Assembly (NCBI RefSeq): GCF_021533215.1
Contig: NZ_JAJNKA010000002.1
Location: 62,001 to 126,000, forward strand
From: Portibacter lacus
Lineage (GTDB): Bacteria; Bacteroidota; Bacteroidia; Chitinophagales; Saprospiraceae
DNA: 64,000 nucleotides
Reading direction: 5' to 3'
Of the stretch, positions 53,616-62,640 are shown in pieces. The notes beneath the pieces were generated by a model, which worked only from the letters and a program-made list of their open reading frames with translations, did no database searches and had not been told where the DNA came from. A program made the translations under genes and the position numbers. The stretch's first letter is position 1. Every line of letters starts with the position of its first letter.

Positions 53616-56600
53616 TTGCTTAAATTCATTCAATGTTTATTTTGTAGATCCAAATCTATTCGCTTGTCATTGAACCCTAAATTTAGAGTCCTTATAGGTT
53701 TTGTGTTTCTAATTGGTTTTAGAACAATAGTCAATGGTCAGGTATCTTCCACACTTCCTCAGTATGACTTTGAAATGTTGGAACTTCCTAATGGTGTAGA
53801 AGGAAATCATGTGAATGCCATTGCACAAGATTCACTTGGTTTTATGTGGTTCGGAACGAAGCATGGATTGCTACGGTATGATGGTTATAAATACAAGACT
53901 TTTTCTAATGTTAAGAATGACCCAACCTCCATAGCATCTAATGACGTTCATAATATCCATGTTTCACAAGATGGACACTTTTTGTGGTTGACAATGGGTC
54001 AAGGGAAAGTAGGTCAATTTGATTTGCAGACTGAACGGTTTACTCATTTTCAGATGACAGATAAGACAGGTATACCACAGCGCCCAATTGTTATAGAAAT
54101 GGTTCCTGACCATCAAGATAATCTGTGGATGGCGAGCAATTATGGGCTATATTATTTTGATACTAAGAAGAAAGAATTTACATCCTATTTTCATGATCCC
54201 AGCGATGATCATTCTTTGACTTATAATGTATGTCGCGCGCTTCTCATTGACTCTAAAGGTGTTCTTTGGGTAGGTACTGGTTCATACAATGATGTCGGAA
54301 TAGATGGCGCCTCTCACAAGGGTATTGAAAATGGAGGACTGAATAGATTTAGGCCAGAGACCCAAGACTTCGTTAGGTATAAAAATGATCCTTCCGAAAA
54401 GAATTCGCTAATCAACGATGTGGTCACCGAAATCACAGAAGATAGGAAAGGTAACTTTTGGATAGGGACTAAGGGCTACGGCATTCAGCAATTCGATAGA
54501 GATAGAGCGATATTTGTTGACATGAATCAAGGCCGAAATCAGCAATCTAGCATAGAAGTGCCCTATACCAATGATTCTAATGAAAGAGTCATTAGCTATA
54601 TTTTCGAAGATAAGGCGGGGAAATTATGGTTTAGTTTAACTTTTGACGGGATACTATCTTATGATCCCAATACTAAGCAGAATTTAAGCTACTTGCCAGA
54701 CAGTGATGACCCTGACAGTTTTCTAGAGCCACTTACAACACGTATCTATCAGTCTCGGGATAATACAATATGGATGTGTACATCAAACAGCCTTGCTCGG
54801 TTGTATAAATTGAAATTGCAACAATATCGACAGGTTAAATTGGATCACGGACATGAAATTAAGGTTAATAATTTCACAGAAACTTCAGAAGGTAAGATTA
54901 TTTTTGCAACTGAATTCGCACAGAATTTATTCTCCTTAGATCCAAGCACACAAGCAATAACAGCTCTAAATGAAGACAATAAATGGAAGCAGGAGGTCTT
55001 CAAAAAGGGGAAAAAAATTTATGCTCCTAGATTTCAGAAGGAAGACTTTAGGCCTTTATGGAAAGTCCGTGCCGATGATAAAAATCAAATCTGGTTTAAT
55101 ATATTTCAGCGAAACGAAACCTTTTGTCTAGATATCAATGAAAGGAAGGTTAAGATTTACTTGCCAGAAAATGATGATCCCGATCTCGTTTTCACAGATT
55201 GGGTCACAGAGGTATTCTCAGATCGAGATGATGATGTATGGACAACAACTAAAGCCGGTCTGATAAAAAAATACGATTCGAAGGAAAATCAATTTTCACA
55301 TTGGTTTTTCGGACATAATGAAGATGATGTCAATAGAAGTTACTATTCCATCTTATCACAATCTACCAATGGCAAACTAATAATGGCATATACACCTGAT
55401 GTTAATGGTCAATTGGCTCTACAGACATTCGATCCGGCAACTGAAAAATTCAATAAAATTCCTCTAATCTATGAACCTGGAGCATCAGCCTTAATTTACA
55501 GATTGTTAAGTAATATCATGGAGGACGCGGATGGTTATGTCTGGATATGTTTGGATTCTGGATTATTAAAAATCGATCCAAAAACGGGAAAGACACAAAT
55601 ATTCGAAGCAAATTATTTCGGTTTGAATAAAATCAATAGGATTGTACTAGATGACCTTAATAGGATCTGGATTTTTAGCGATCGCCTGGTATTATTTGAC
55701 TTAAGTGATTTAAGCCAAGTCAACTTTGAAATGCCAAAAGCTAAAATCGGTAGAAGAAAATTTACCAAGTACTTTGAAACGGGATCTTTTAAAGATAGCA
55801 AGGGCAATATCTACTTTGGAACTCCAGATGGCTTTGCAAGTTTTAATCCAGCGGTATTAGCAGATACGATAAGTCAAAGCTATGCTACAGAAATCAGCGA
55901 CTTTGAACTGTTGTTTCAAAAAGAACTTGGAATAGAGGAAGTCAATGCGCCTAGGTTTACAATTGACGAAGAAATTAGCTTGAACCATCATCAAAATAAT
56001 TTCACCTTCCGATTTTCAACGCTAAATTATAGCAAAAAAGGCACGATTAGATATGAATATATGCTTGATGGATACGATGATCATTGGAGACCTGCTGGCA
56101 ACTCTCCTGAAGCAACATATATCAAAGTGCCCTCGGGCCACTATTCATTTAAAGTGAGAAGCTCCGAAGATGGTATTTCTTGGGGACCAATTAAAACAGC
56201 TTCTCTAACGATCATTCCTCCATTTTGGGCCAGCTGGTGGGCCTATCTTCTTTACTTAGTGCTACTTATTGGCTTAAGCTACTGGTTCTATACATTTCAA
56301 CTTGAGAAGAAACTAAGGCACTCAGAAGCGAATAGACTAAAAGAATTAGACGCTGTTAAAACAAAGCTTTACACTAACATCACACATGAGTTTCGTACAC
56401 CATTAACTGTTATCACAGGGATGGCATCTCAGATGAAGGAAGACCCTAAACAATGGTTTACACAGGGAATTTCAATGATCGAGAATAACGCAGCACGCCT
56501 ACTTGCTCTTGTTAATCAAATGCTGGATCTAAGTAAGCTAGAAAGTGGAAAAACTTCACTGACCTTAAAGCAAGGTGATATTGTAAACTTCCTAAGATAT

Positions 56601-57950
56601 ATCGTGGAGAGCTTTCATTCCTATGCCCGAAGCAAAGAAATTGCCATCCATTTCTATAGCGAAGAAGAAGTGATCATAATGGATTTTGATGGTGAAAAGA
56701 TTCAGCAAGTTATGAGCAATCTAATCACTAACGCTATAAAATTCACGCCTAAGCAAGGAAATATATACATAACTTCTAGTGTAATAAAGATTGACAATCC
56801 AAATGATCTTAAAGTAAAAAATCAAAATCTCCAGATCCAAGTACGAGATACTGGCGAAGGGATTACAGACGACGATATACCATTTGTCTTCGATCGTTTC
56901 TTTCAGGCGGATTACTCGACCAGCCGATCGGATGACGGCACTGGAATAGGATTAGCTTTGGTCAAAGAGTTGATGTATTTGATGGATGGAGATATCTCTG
57001 TAAAGAGTCGGATTGGCCAAGAGACGGTATTCACCTTAAATTTACCGATAAATCAACATGCAGGTATTCCGAGCCAAGCTAAATTAATCTTATCACAAGA
57101 TGCAGCACAAAAAATGGTGCCTGACATCAAACAGGTGTCTAGCAATTTGCCAGTTAGTGAGGAAGTCGTAGTGGGAAGACCAACCCTACTTCTAATAGAA
57201 GACAATCTGGATGTAGTTGCCTATGTTGCTATATGCTTGGATGGGATTTACAATCTAAAAATTGGAAATAATGGACAAGAGGGAATCGATATTGCCATCG
57301 AAAGTGTTCCTGATATTATCATCACTGACGTAATGATGCCAATAAAAGATGGATTTCAGGTTTGTAAAGAATTAAAAAACAATGTACTCACCAGCCACAT
57401 TCCTATCATCATGCTGACAGCCAAAGTGGATATGGAGAGCAAGATAGAAGGACTAGAAACAGGAGCGGATGCCTATCTTATGAAACCCTTTCAAAAAAAG
57501 GAACTGTTGGTTCGACTTAAGAATTTGCTGAAAATTAGAAAAAAGCTACAACTTCACTACCAGTCCTATATAAAGAATGACAATACAAGGGTTTTAAAAC
57601 TTGGAGTAAATGAAATCAAAGGAATTGAAAACGAGTTTATTGAAAATGTCAGAGACCTTATTCTAAATAATCTGGAGAACAATGACTTTGGAGTGGAGGA
57701 ACTTTGCAGAGGAATGGGAATGAGCAGGTCTCAATTGCATCGAAAACTTTCTGCTGTAGTGGGGCAATCCCCTAATAAGTTTATCAATTCGATCCGCCTG
57801 AATACAGCAGGTAGGCTACTAGAAAGTTCCGATGTAAATGTTTCAGATGTCGCCTATCAAGTGGGGTTTAGTGACCCAAGTTATTTCACTAGATCATTCA
57901 AGAAAGAATTCGGAATGACACCAATGGAATGGAAGCAAAAATTTAACTAA
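53616..57950 (+). CDS. Hybrid two-component system protein (HTCS)
   Basis: A 1444-residue single-chain sensor-regulator. Signal/anchor helix about 23-41, then a periplasmic Reg_prop double propeller (about 50-785, repeated D-S-L-G-F-M-W-F-G-T and Y-D-G-Y-K-like units). Next are a Y_Y_Y domain (about 790-866), a membrane helix (about 869-893), HisKA with N-I-T-H-E-F-R-T-P-L (His924) and HATPase_c (G-T-G-I-G-L-A-L-V). A receiver follows with I-I-T-D-V-M-M-P (phospho-acceptor Asp1238), and the C-terminus is an AraC-type HTH (about 1340-1440, V-A-Y-Q-V-G-F-S-D-P-S-Y-F-T-R-S-F-K-K). HTCS proteins sense glycan fragments and switch on nearby utilisation genes. Here no SusC/D pair adjoins; the divergent dioxygenase-like gene is the nearest target. 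Confidence 0.95.
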   Translation: MLKFIQCLFCRSKSIRLSLNPKFRVLIGFVFLIGFRTIVNGQVSSTLPQYDFEMLELPNGVEGNHVNAIAQDSLGFMWFGTKHGLLRYDGYKYKTFSNVKNDPTSIASNDVHNIHVSQDGHFLWLTMGQGKVGQFDLQTERFTHFQMTDKTGIPQRPIVIEMVPDHQDNLWMASNYGLYYFDTKKKEFTSYFHDPSDDHSLTYNVCRALLIDSKGVLWVGTGSYNDVGIDGASHKGIENGGLNRFRPETQDFVRYKNDPSEKNSLINDVVTEITEDRKGNFWIGTKGYGIQQFDRDRAIFVDMNQGRNQQSSIEVPYTNDSNERVISYIFEDKAGKLWFSLTFDGILSYDPNTKQNLSYLPDSDDPDSFLEPLTTRIYQSRDNTIWMCTSNSLARLYKLKLQQYRQVKLDHGHEIKVNNFTETSEGKIIFATEFAQNLFSLDPSTQAITALNEDNKWKQEVFKKGKKIYAPRFQKEDFRPLWKVRADDKNQIWFNIFQRNETFCLDINERKVKIYLPENDDPDLVFTDWVTEVFSDRDDDVWTTTKAGLIKKYDSKENQFSHWFFGHNEDDVNRSYYSILSQSTNGKLIMAYTPDVNGQLALQTFDPATEKFNKIPLIYEPGASALIYRLLSNIMEDADGYVWICLDSGLLKIDPKTGKTQIFEANYFGLNKINRIVLDDLNRIWIFSDRLVLFDLSDLSQVNFEMPKAKIGRRKFTKYFETGSFKDSKGNIYFGTPDGFASFNPAVLADTISQSYATEISDFELLFQKELGIEEVNAPRFTIDEEISLNHHQNNFTFRFSTLNYSKKGTIRYEYMLDGYDDHWRPAGNSPEATYIKVPSGHYSFKVRSSEDGISWGPIKTASLTIIPPFWASWWAYLLYLVLLIGLSYWFYTFQLEKKLRHSEANRLKELDAVKTKLYTNITHEFRTPLTVITGMASQMKEDPKQWFTQGISMIENNAARLLALVNQMLDLSKLESGKTSLTLKQGDIVNFLRYIVESFHSYARSKEIAIHFYSEEEVIIMDFDGEKIQQVMSNLITNAIKFTPKQGNIYITSSVIKIDNPNDLKVKNQNLQIQVRDTGEGITDDDIPFVFDRFFQADYSTSRSDDGTGIGLALVKELMYLMDGDISVKSRIGQETVFTLNLPINQHAGIPSQAKLILSQDAAQKMVPDIKQVSSNLPVSEEVVVGRPTLLLIEDNLDVVAYVAICLDGIYNLKIGNNGQEGIDIAIESVPDIIITDVMMPIKDGFQVCKELKNNVLTSHIPIIMLTAKVDMESKIEGLETGADAYLMKPFQKKELLVRLKNLLKIRKKLQLHYQSYIKNDNTRVLKLGVNEIKGIENEFIENVRDLILNNLENNDFGVEELCRGMGMSRSQLHRKLSAVVGQSPNKFINSIRLNTAGRLLESSDVNVSDVAYQVGFSDPSYFTRSFKKEFGMTPMEWKQKFN

Positions 57951-57997
57951 GATTCATTCAAAAGGCTAGTGACCTTTATGTTTAAGCTCTAGAATGT

Positions 57998-58057
57998 CTA
58001 CTTTCCAATACAAAACCGCATAAAGATCGAGCCCAACAAGTCGTCCGTATGGATTTC
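57998..58057 (-). repeat. Second copy of the mnmE 3' end (19 codons plus stop)
   Basis: Read on the minus strand, this encodes E-I-H-T-D-D-L-L-G-S-I-F-M-R-F-C-I-G-K followed by TAG. The intact mnmE ends with the same 19 residues except G for D and M for T. At nucleotide level 58005-58057 matches 59382-59434 at 49 of 53 bases. Homology stops abruptly on the upstream side, at the stop codon of the ATPase gene (58057-58059). Confidence 0.92.
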
Positions 58058-59178
58058 TATATTTGATTTACAAACTCCCTGAAGTTCTCATTCGTAATTA
58101 TATCAACCTTGGTTTCATATGTTTTCTCAAAGGATTTAGGTATTCTAACTTTTCGATTTGGGTTCCACTTTATTTCAAAACCAAGAACATTTTGACCATG
58201 AGTTTCTACATAATCTATCTCTTGCTGCTGCACAGTTCTCCAGAAATATCCTTTATTTAATGACTGGCTATAAACATTACTTTTCAATCGTTCTGCAATT
58301 AAAAAATTCTCCCACAAATTGCCTTTATCTTTTCGAAGAGCCATTTGACTTAAATCACCGATAACCATGTTTCTTACTCCAGTATCGTAGAAGTAAATTT
58401 TCTGGTTTGTTTTTATTTCATTCCTTAAGTTCCTGCTAAAACTTGGAAGTTTAAAAACTACATATGCTTGACAGAGCAAATCAATATAGTTAGAAACCGT
58501 TTTCTTATCTATTCCTAACAAGTTAGAGAGCACATTATAACTGACTTCATTTCCAATTTGAAATGCTAGAGCCCGTAATAATTTTTCTAAAACCTCAGGT
58601 TTACGAATACCTCCATAATTTAATATATCCTTGTAAAGGTAGCTATCTGTTAATTGCTTTAAGATCTCTTTTTCATCTCCTAAATTATTGATTACATCAG
58701 GGTACATTCCATATACAACACGCAATTCTAATTGCTGCTGAGCCTTGAGATAACCTACATTATTTTCGAACTCCGTCCATGAAATAGGGTATAGTTGATA
58801 CTCCCATTTTCTACCTGTCAGAGGTTCTTGAGTTTGGTTATTAAGCTCGAAAGCTGAAGAACCACTTACTAGTAATTGTACAGTTTTAAATTGATCAGCA
58901 ATGAGTTTCAAGGTAAGTCCAATGTTTTCAATCCGCTGCGCTTCATCAATAAATACTACCTTATAGTTTCCAATAATGCTTTTCAGCTGTTCTGTATTAG
59001 GATCCGTAAGAAGTTTTCTAACGGTAGGATCATCTCCATTTAGAAATAAATGTTCTTTATCTTTTAATAACTTATTGAAAAGAGTGGTTTTTCCTACTTG
59101 TCTAGGACCAATTAAAATAATGGCTTTTCCTTTTCCAAAACGATTATTAATTTGTTCTTCTAGTGTTCTTTTTATCAT
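58057..59178 (-). CDS. AAA ATPase with DUF4143 and nuclease-like C-terminus
   Basis: From ATG at 59178 the protein has 373 residues; an upstream ATG at 59232 would translate through two palindromes and is less likely. Walker A G-P-R-Q-V-G-K-T-T at 24-32, Walker B V-V-F-I-D-E-A-Q-R at about 74-82, and S-G-S-S-A-F-E-L sensor region place it in the AAA_14 group. P-L-T-G-R and Y-P-I-S-W-T-E-F precede a winged-helix/DUF4143 half. Near the C-terminus, E-I-D-Y-V-E followed by F-E-I-K-W resembles the E-x-D...E-x-K core of PD-(D/E)xK nucleases. This family is widespread and horizontally mobile in Bacteroidota and archaea, with no settled function. Its stop codon touches the mnmE-tail copy. Confidence 0.85.
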   Translation of the reverse strand: MIKRTLEEQINNRFGKGKAIILIGPRQVGKTTLFNKLLKDKEHLFLNGDDPTVRKLLTDPNTEQLKSIIGNYKVVFIDEAQRIENIGLTLKLIADQFKTVQLLVSGSSAFELNNQTQEPLTGRKWEYQLYPISWTEFENNVGYLKAQQQLELRVVYGMYPDVINNLGDEKEILKQLTDSYLYKDILNYGGIRKPEVLEKLLRALAFQIGNEVSYNVLSNLLGIDKKTVSNYIDLLCQAYVVFKLPSFSRNLRNEIKTNQKIYFYDTGVRNMVIGDLSQMALRKDKGNLWENFLIAERLKSNVYSQSLNKGYFWRTVQQQEIDYVETHGQNVLGFEIKWNPNRKVRIPKSFEKTYETKVDIITNENFREFVNQI

Positions 59179-59183
59179 ATTTA

Positions 59184-59229
59184 GGGATCGCAATCCCCAA
59201 ATATAATGATTTTCAGGGATCGTAATCCC
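59184..59229. promoter_or_regulatory. Twin palindromes before the ATPase gene
   Basis: GGGATCGCAATCCC (59184-59197) and GGGATCGTAATCCC (59216-59229) are 14-bp inverted repeats (GGGAT...ATCCC) set 32 bases apart, about three helical turns, and each is followed by CCAAAT. The nearer one ends 6 bases before the ATG at 59178. They could be operators for self-repression or hairpins in the mRNA leader. Confidence 0.6.
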
Positions 59230-59338
59230 CAAATGTTAATATTTTCTAGAAATAATCCTTAGATATTTTTGAATTTTGAGACTAAAAAAGCAGAAATTCG
59301 GCTGCCTTTTCGCTTGGTTTACTAGCGGTTCCTTCCCT

Positions 59339-59357
59339 AAAATGCCGCTGGCATTTT
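59339..59357 (-). terminator. Hairpin after mnmE
   Basis: AAAATGCC (59339-59346) pairs perfectly with GGCATTTT (59350-59357) around a 3-base loop. It lies 17 bases past the mnmE stop. The T-run on the minus strand is short (TTTTA), so it could also act in the other direction or be part of the GC-rich stretch 59298-59374. Confidence 0.5.
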
Positions 59358-59374
59358 TCCTGCGGAACGTTCGT

Positions 59375-60775
59375 TCATTTCCCAATACAAAACCTCGTAA
59401 AGATCGAGTCCAACAAGTCGTCCGTATGGATCTCTCCTGTTATCAATCCCAACTGATGCAACGCCTGACGAATATCCATTGCCACAAAGTCACCCGTGAT
59501 CCCACTACGCAATCCATTCAATACCGCATCCAAACTCTCGAACGCCTTATTCAATGCATCAAAGTGTCGACTATTCGTAACAATCGTCTGATCCATCGAT
59601 GCTGGATTATCCACAACGGCTAAGTAAAGCATCTCTTTTAGTGCCTCTATATTCATTTTATTCAAGGCAGAAACTGGAAGCAAATTATCCTTAGAAATCA
59701 TACCCTCTTTGTAATAATCCTCCGGCTGGGTATATGGATTCAGATCCATTTTATTCGCGACAAAGATCCGCGTTGCATTAGCTGTTAATACCTTACTCGC
59801 ATTTAAAAACCGTTCAACATCCGCCCATAAGGCTTCTGGCTTCGTCGAAATCACATCAAACATATACACCACTACAGTCGATGAACCTATTTTCTCTAAA
59901 GTACGCTCCACTCCAAACTTCTCAATAGAATCTTGGGCTTCACGAATGCCTGCCGTATCGATCAAGCGGAATTGAATCCCATTAATATTTAGTCGCTCTT
60001 CGATGGTGTCCCGAGTCGTTCCAGCAATGTCACTAACTATTGCCCGATTCTCGTTCAACAACGAGTTCAGTAAAGTTGACTTGCCTGCATTCGGTCTTCC
60101 TGCAATGACCGTTGCTACTCCATTTTTGATCACGTTCCCTAAGTGAAAAGAATCCAATAATTCCTTGATCACGCCTTTGATCTTTTCCACTAAAGCTTCT
60201 AATTTCCCACGATCCGCAAATTCCACATCTTCCTCACCGAAATCCAATTCCAGTTCTATCAGCGCCGCAAAATCAATCAACTCCTGTCGTAGTTCTTTGA
60301 TCTGATCTGAGAAACCTCCTCTCATCTGACGTATGGCCAGATCATGACTCGCTTCATTTTCTGATGCAATTAAATCCGCCACTGCTTCAGCCTGACTTAG
60401 ATCCAATTGACCATTCAAAAAAGCACGCATCGTGAACTCTCCCCTATTCGCCATCCTCGCTCCGCCGCGTAAGCAAATCTGTATGACTTGCTCTAATATA
60501 TAGGGAGATCCATGACAACTTAATTCGATAACATCCTCCCGAGTATAGGACTTAGGAGCTCTAAAAATAGTAGCTACACATTCATCGATTACCTTCCCCT
60601 GTTCATCTTCTATCTTCCCATAATGCACCGTGTTCGCTTCAACTTTCGTTAGATTCCTTCCCTTGAAAAAAACATCCGTTATAGCAATCGCTTTCGGCCC
60701 AGACAATCTAATTACACCGATCGCTCCTTGGCCTGGTGGTGTAGAAAGTGCTACTATCGTGTCATTTACGAGCAT
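59375..60775 (-). CDS. mnmE: tRNA uridine-5-carboxymethylaminomethyl modification GTPase MnmE
   Basis: A 466-residue protein of normal length. N-terminal folate-binding domain (I-A-L-S-T-P-P-G-Q-G-A-I-G-V-I-R), helical domain, and inserted G domain with G1 G-R-P-N-A-G-K-S-T at 226-234, T-T-R-D-T at 253-257, D-T-A-G at 273-276 and N-K-M-D at about 345. It ends with the catalytic F-C-I-G-K at 462-466, whose Cys is essential in the family. With MnmG it modifies the wobble uridine of several tRNAs. Its last 53 bases (59382-59434) are repeated at 58005-58057 beyond the ATPase gene. Confidence 0.97.
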   Translation of the reverse strand: MLVNDTIVALSTPPGQGAIGVIRLSGPKAIAITDVFFKGRNLTKVEANTVHYGKIEDEQGKVIDECVATIFRAPKSYTREDVIELSCHGSPYILEQVIQICLRGGARMANRGEFTMRAFLNGQLDLSQAEAVADLIASENEASHDLAIRQMRGGFSDQIKELRQELIDFAALIELELDFGEEDVEFADRGKLEALVEKIKGVIKELLDSFHLGNVIKNGVATVIAGRPNAGKSTLLNSLLNENRAIVSDIAGTTRDTIEERLNINGIQFRLIDTAGIREAQDSIEKFGVERTLEKIGSSTVVVYMFDVISTKPEALWADVERFLNASKVLTANATRIFVANKMDLNPYTQPEDYYKEGMISKDNLLPVSALNKMNIEALKEMLYLAVVDNPASMDQTIVTNSRHFDALNKAFESLDAVLNGLRSGITGDFVAMDIRQALHQLGLITGEIHTDDLLDSIFTRFCIGK

Positions 60776-60898
60776 ATTATATTTTGATACAAATTAAAAC
60801 AATTTCCACACCAACAATGAAAATTCACAGAATGTTTGATAATTCAAGTAGATAATAAATAATATTATTTAATCTCTAATTATACCATTGAGCCTTTC

Positions 60899-62458
60899 CT
60901 AATTTGAACTAAAAGGATTGTCATTATAATGTTTTTCCATTAAATCGAGCAAATCAATATTTTTTGCTATACAAATCGCAAAATATCTCATAAAAACATC
61001 ACTCTTTGCTAAGAAGTAAGTCAGTAAATCACTAGCATTCTCATAATCATCATTATAATATTCTACTTCTTCAGCTTCTTCAAACCCAAGTAAGCAAGCG
61101 AAAAAATGAGGCGACCTTTCAGCTGCCCTGATGATCGTTTTCTTTGTCTTTGAACTTTTACCATACATAAAGTAACTGCACAAAATATCGCCTACATCAA
61201 AAACAAGACTCCCTTCATCTTGAAATTTCGCTCGAAGCTTAATAAACTTCTTCCAATTCCTATCCATTAGATAATTAAAAGCTAAAAAATATCGAATACC
61301 TAAATTATCTGTAGGATTCATGCTTAGCAATTCCCAATGAATTTCCTCTGCTTCCTCTTCATATTCATACCATTTCAACTCATTAGCATAATGAAATTTT
61401 GCTAACATAAACGGTCGAGTATTTGGGTCATACCACCACGGTCCATGATCTTTATAAATACCTGAGCTCAATTGCTCTTCTCCTAATTCAATAGCTGCCT
61501 CAAGCAAAGCCAACCGTTCTTCACCATCGATTGTCCAGCCTGCCTTTGCTACGTAAACATCCAGATAATCACTATGGTTTTTCATAAATTCTTCGAGGGC
61601 TTCCAGCGACTCTTCTTTTTCCAATATATAGATATCCATAAGCTCATGAAGGGGAGTATGAAAAGCTGTAATATCGTCTATTTTTTTACCTACCTTGCTA
61701 TTCATGTACTCAATTAGCTCCGCTTCAGATTTAAAATTCTTATTCTGAAGTCCTATATCAAATTGATGTGTAATTGTATTACGATAATGAAGACTAGGGG
61801 TAAAGATATTGGTCCAATCATAGATACACCTTATCTTAAAACCTTTCAGTTTGTCCAGATTTGTTAAATCAATAAATTCTTCATCCTCATCTTCAATGCA
61901 TGAAAATGTAATATAAATAATACCATCATGCTCTTCTATCTTTAGCAATTCTGTTCCTAAATCAGTTGCTGCATTTACAACCACAATTTCTTTTTGAATC
62001 TTTCGTAAAAGTCCAGGTTTTGCATTCACTTTTACCTCAAAAATCCATGGATCAATATCATCAAAACCCATTAACTCAGAAAAATATGAATTGTTATGAG
62101 CTAAATTGAACATGAAATCAAATTCACGTTTACTAAGTTCCATCTTAATGGACCGTACTTTTTTGTCAAGCTTATTTTCATCAATTTTATAAAAATCTCT
62201 AATCATGTCTTTAGTAATAATTATAAAAGATGCTTCATCAAGATATTTCAATTCAGAAACATAACAGAAAATGTAAGCCGCAGCAAGTAAGTCCACGTCG
62301 TCATCAGAAAGCTTACTCGGATCATCACCTTCTATAAGGTCAGTTGCATGCATTACGGGATCGAACAATATGAAAACATCTTTCTCATTTAGAAAGTCTG
62401 CAACACGTTGATCGAAATTATCCCGAGGAAAAATTGATAATATTACATTATGATCCAT
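60899..62458 (-). CDS. Hypothetical protein with ST7/TPR-like C-terminal region
   Basis: A 519-residue cytoplasmic protein without signal or membrane helices, rich in Asp/Glu. I do not recognise the N-terminal 250 residues. Residues about 330-470 (T-R-P-F-M-L-A-K-F-H-Y-A-N-E-L, then L-L-S-M-N-P-T-D-N-L-G-I-R-Y-F-L-A, and S-P-H-F-F-A-C-L-L-G) resemble the ST7-like TPR tail found in many bacterial proteins of unknown role, where R-P-Y-M-R-A and N-P-x-D-N-Q-G-x-R-Y are usual. Start at 62458 is the only upstream ATG in a good position. Function unknown. Confidence 0.75.
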   Translation of the reverse strand: MDHNVILSIFPRDNFDQRVADFLNEKDVFILFDPVMHATDLIEGDDPSKLSDDDVDLLAAAYIFCYVSELKYLDEASFIIITKDMIRDFYKIDENKLDKKVRSIKMELSKREFDFMFNLAHNNSYFSELMGFDDIDPWIFEVKVNAKPGLLRKIQKEIVVVNAATDLGTELLKIEEHDGIIYITFSCIEDEDEEFIDLTNLDKLKGFKIRCIYDWTNIFTPSLHYRNTITHQFDIGLQNKNFKSEAELIEYMNSKVGKKIDDITAFHTPLHELMDIYILEKEESLEALEEFMKNHSDYLDVYVAKAGWTIDGEERLALLEAAIELGEEQLSSGIYKDHGPWWYDPNTRPFMLAKFHYANELKWYEYEEEAEEIHWELLSMNPTDNLGIRYFLAFNYLMDRNWKKFIKLRAKFQDEGSLVFDVGDILCSYFMYGKSSKTKKTIIRAAERSPHFFACLLGFEEAEEVEYYNDDYENASDLLTYFLAKSDVFMRYFAICIAKNIDLLDLMEKHYNDNPFSSN

Positions 62459-62591
62459 AAGAAATGCTTTAATATTTTTTAGCTATAGATAGTTTCGATA
62501 CTAGCTCACTTTTCTTGCGTAAATCGCTTCCTTCACAAATTAAAAAATATTTTAGATTCCTGAAAATGACTTGGTGTACTAATATTGAAAT

Positions 62592-62622
62592 AAAAAAAGC
62601 CAATGGATCAACATTGGCTTTT
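62592..62622 (-). terminator. Strong hairpin terminator after the DUF1761 gene
   Basis: AAAAGCCAATG (62595-62605) and CATTGGCTTTT (62612-62622) form a perfect 11-bp stem with a 6-base loop. On the minus strand it is followed by a run of T to 62592. It sits 19 bases after the DUF1761 stop and works in that direction, and possibly in both. Confidence 0.85.
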
Positions 62623-62640
62623 AATAAGTTGTTAACGATA

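Larger units (their letters stand above)
57998..59434. mobile_element. Candidate mini-island at the mnmE 3' end
   Basis: About 1.4 kb bounded by two direct copies of the mnmE 3' end (57998-58057 and 59375-59434). The only gene inside is the DUF4143-type ATPase at 58057-59178; the rest is a regulatory stretch with two palindromes and a hairpin. Islands such as SGI1 integrate into the last codons of mnmE/trmE and leave that gene intact at one boundary, which is the arrangement here. No integrase is present, so this could be a decayed or non-autonomous element, or a duplication by another route. Confidence 0.5.

Noticed and set aside
59178-59232. Upstream start at 59232 for the DUF4143 ATPase
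   Set aside because: It would make the two palindromes coding in different frames and add an extension not typical of the family; ATG at 59178 gives the usual N-terminus M-I-K-R.
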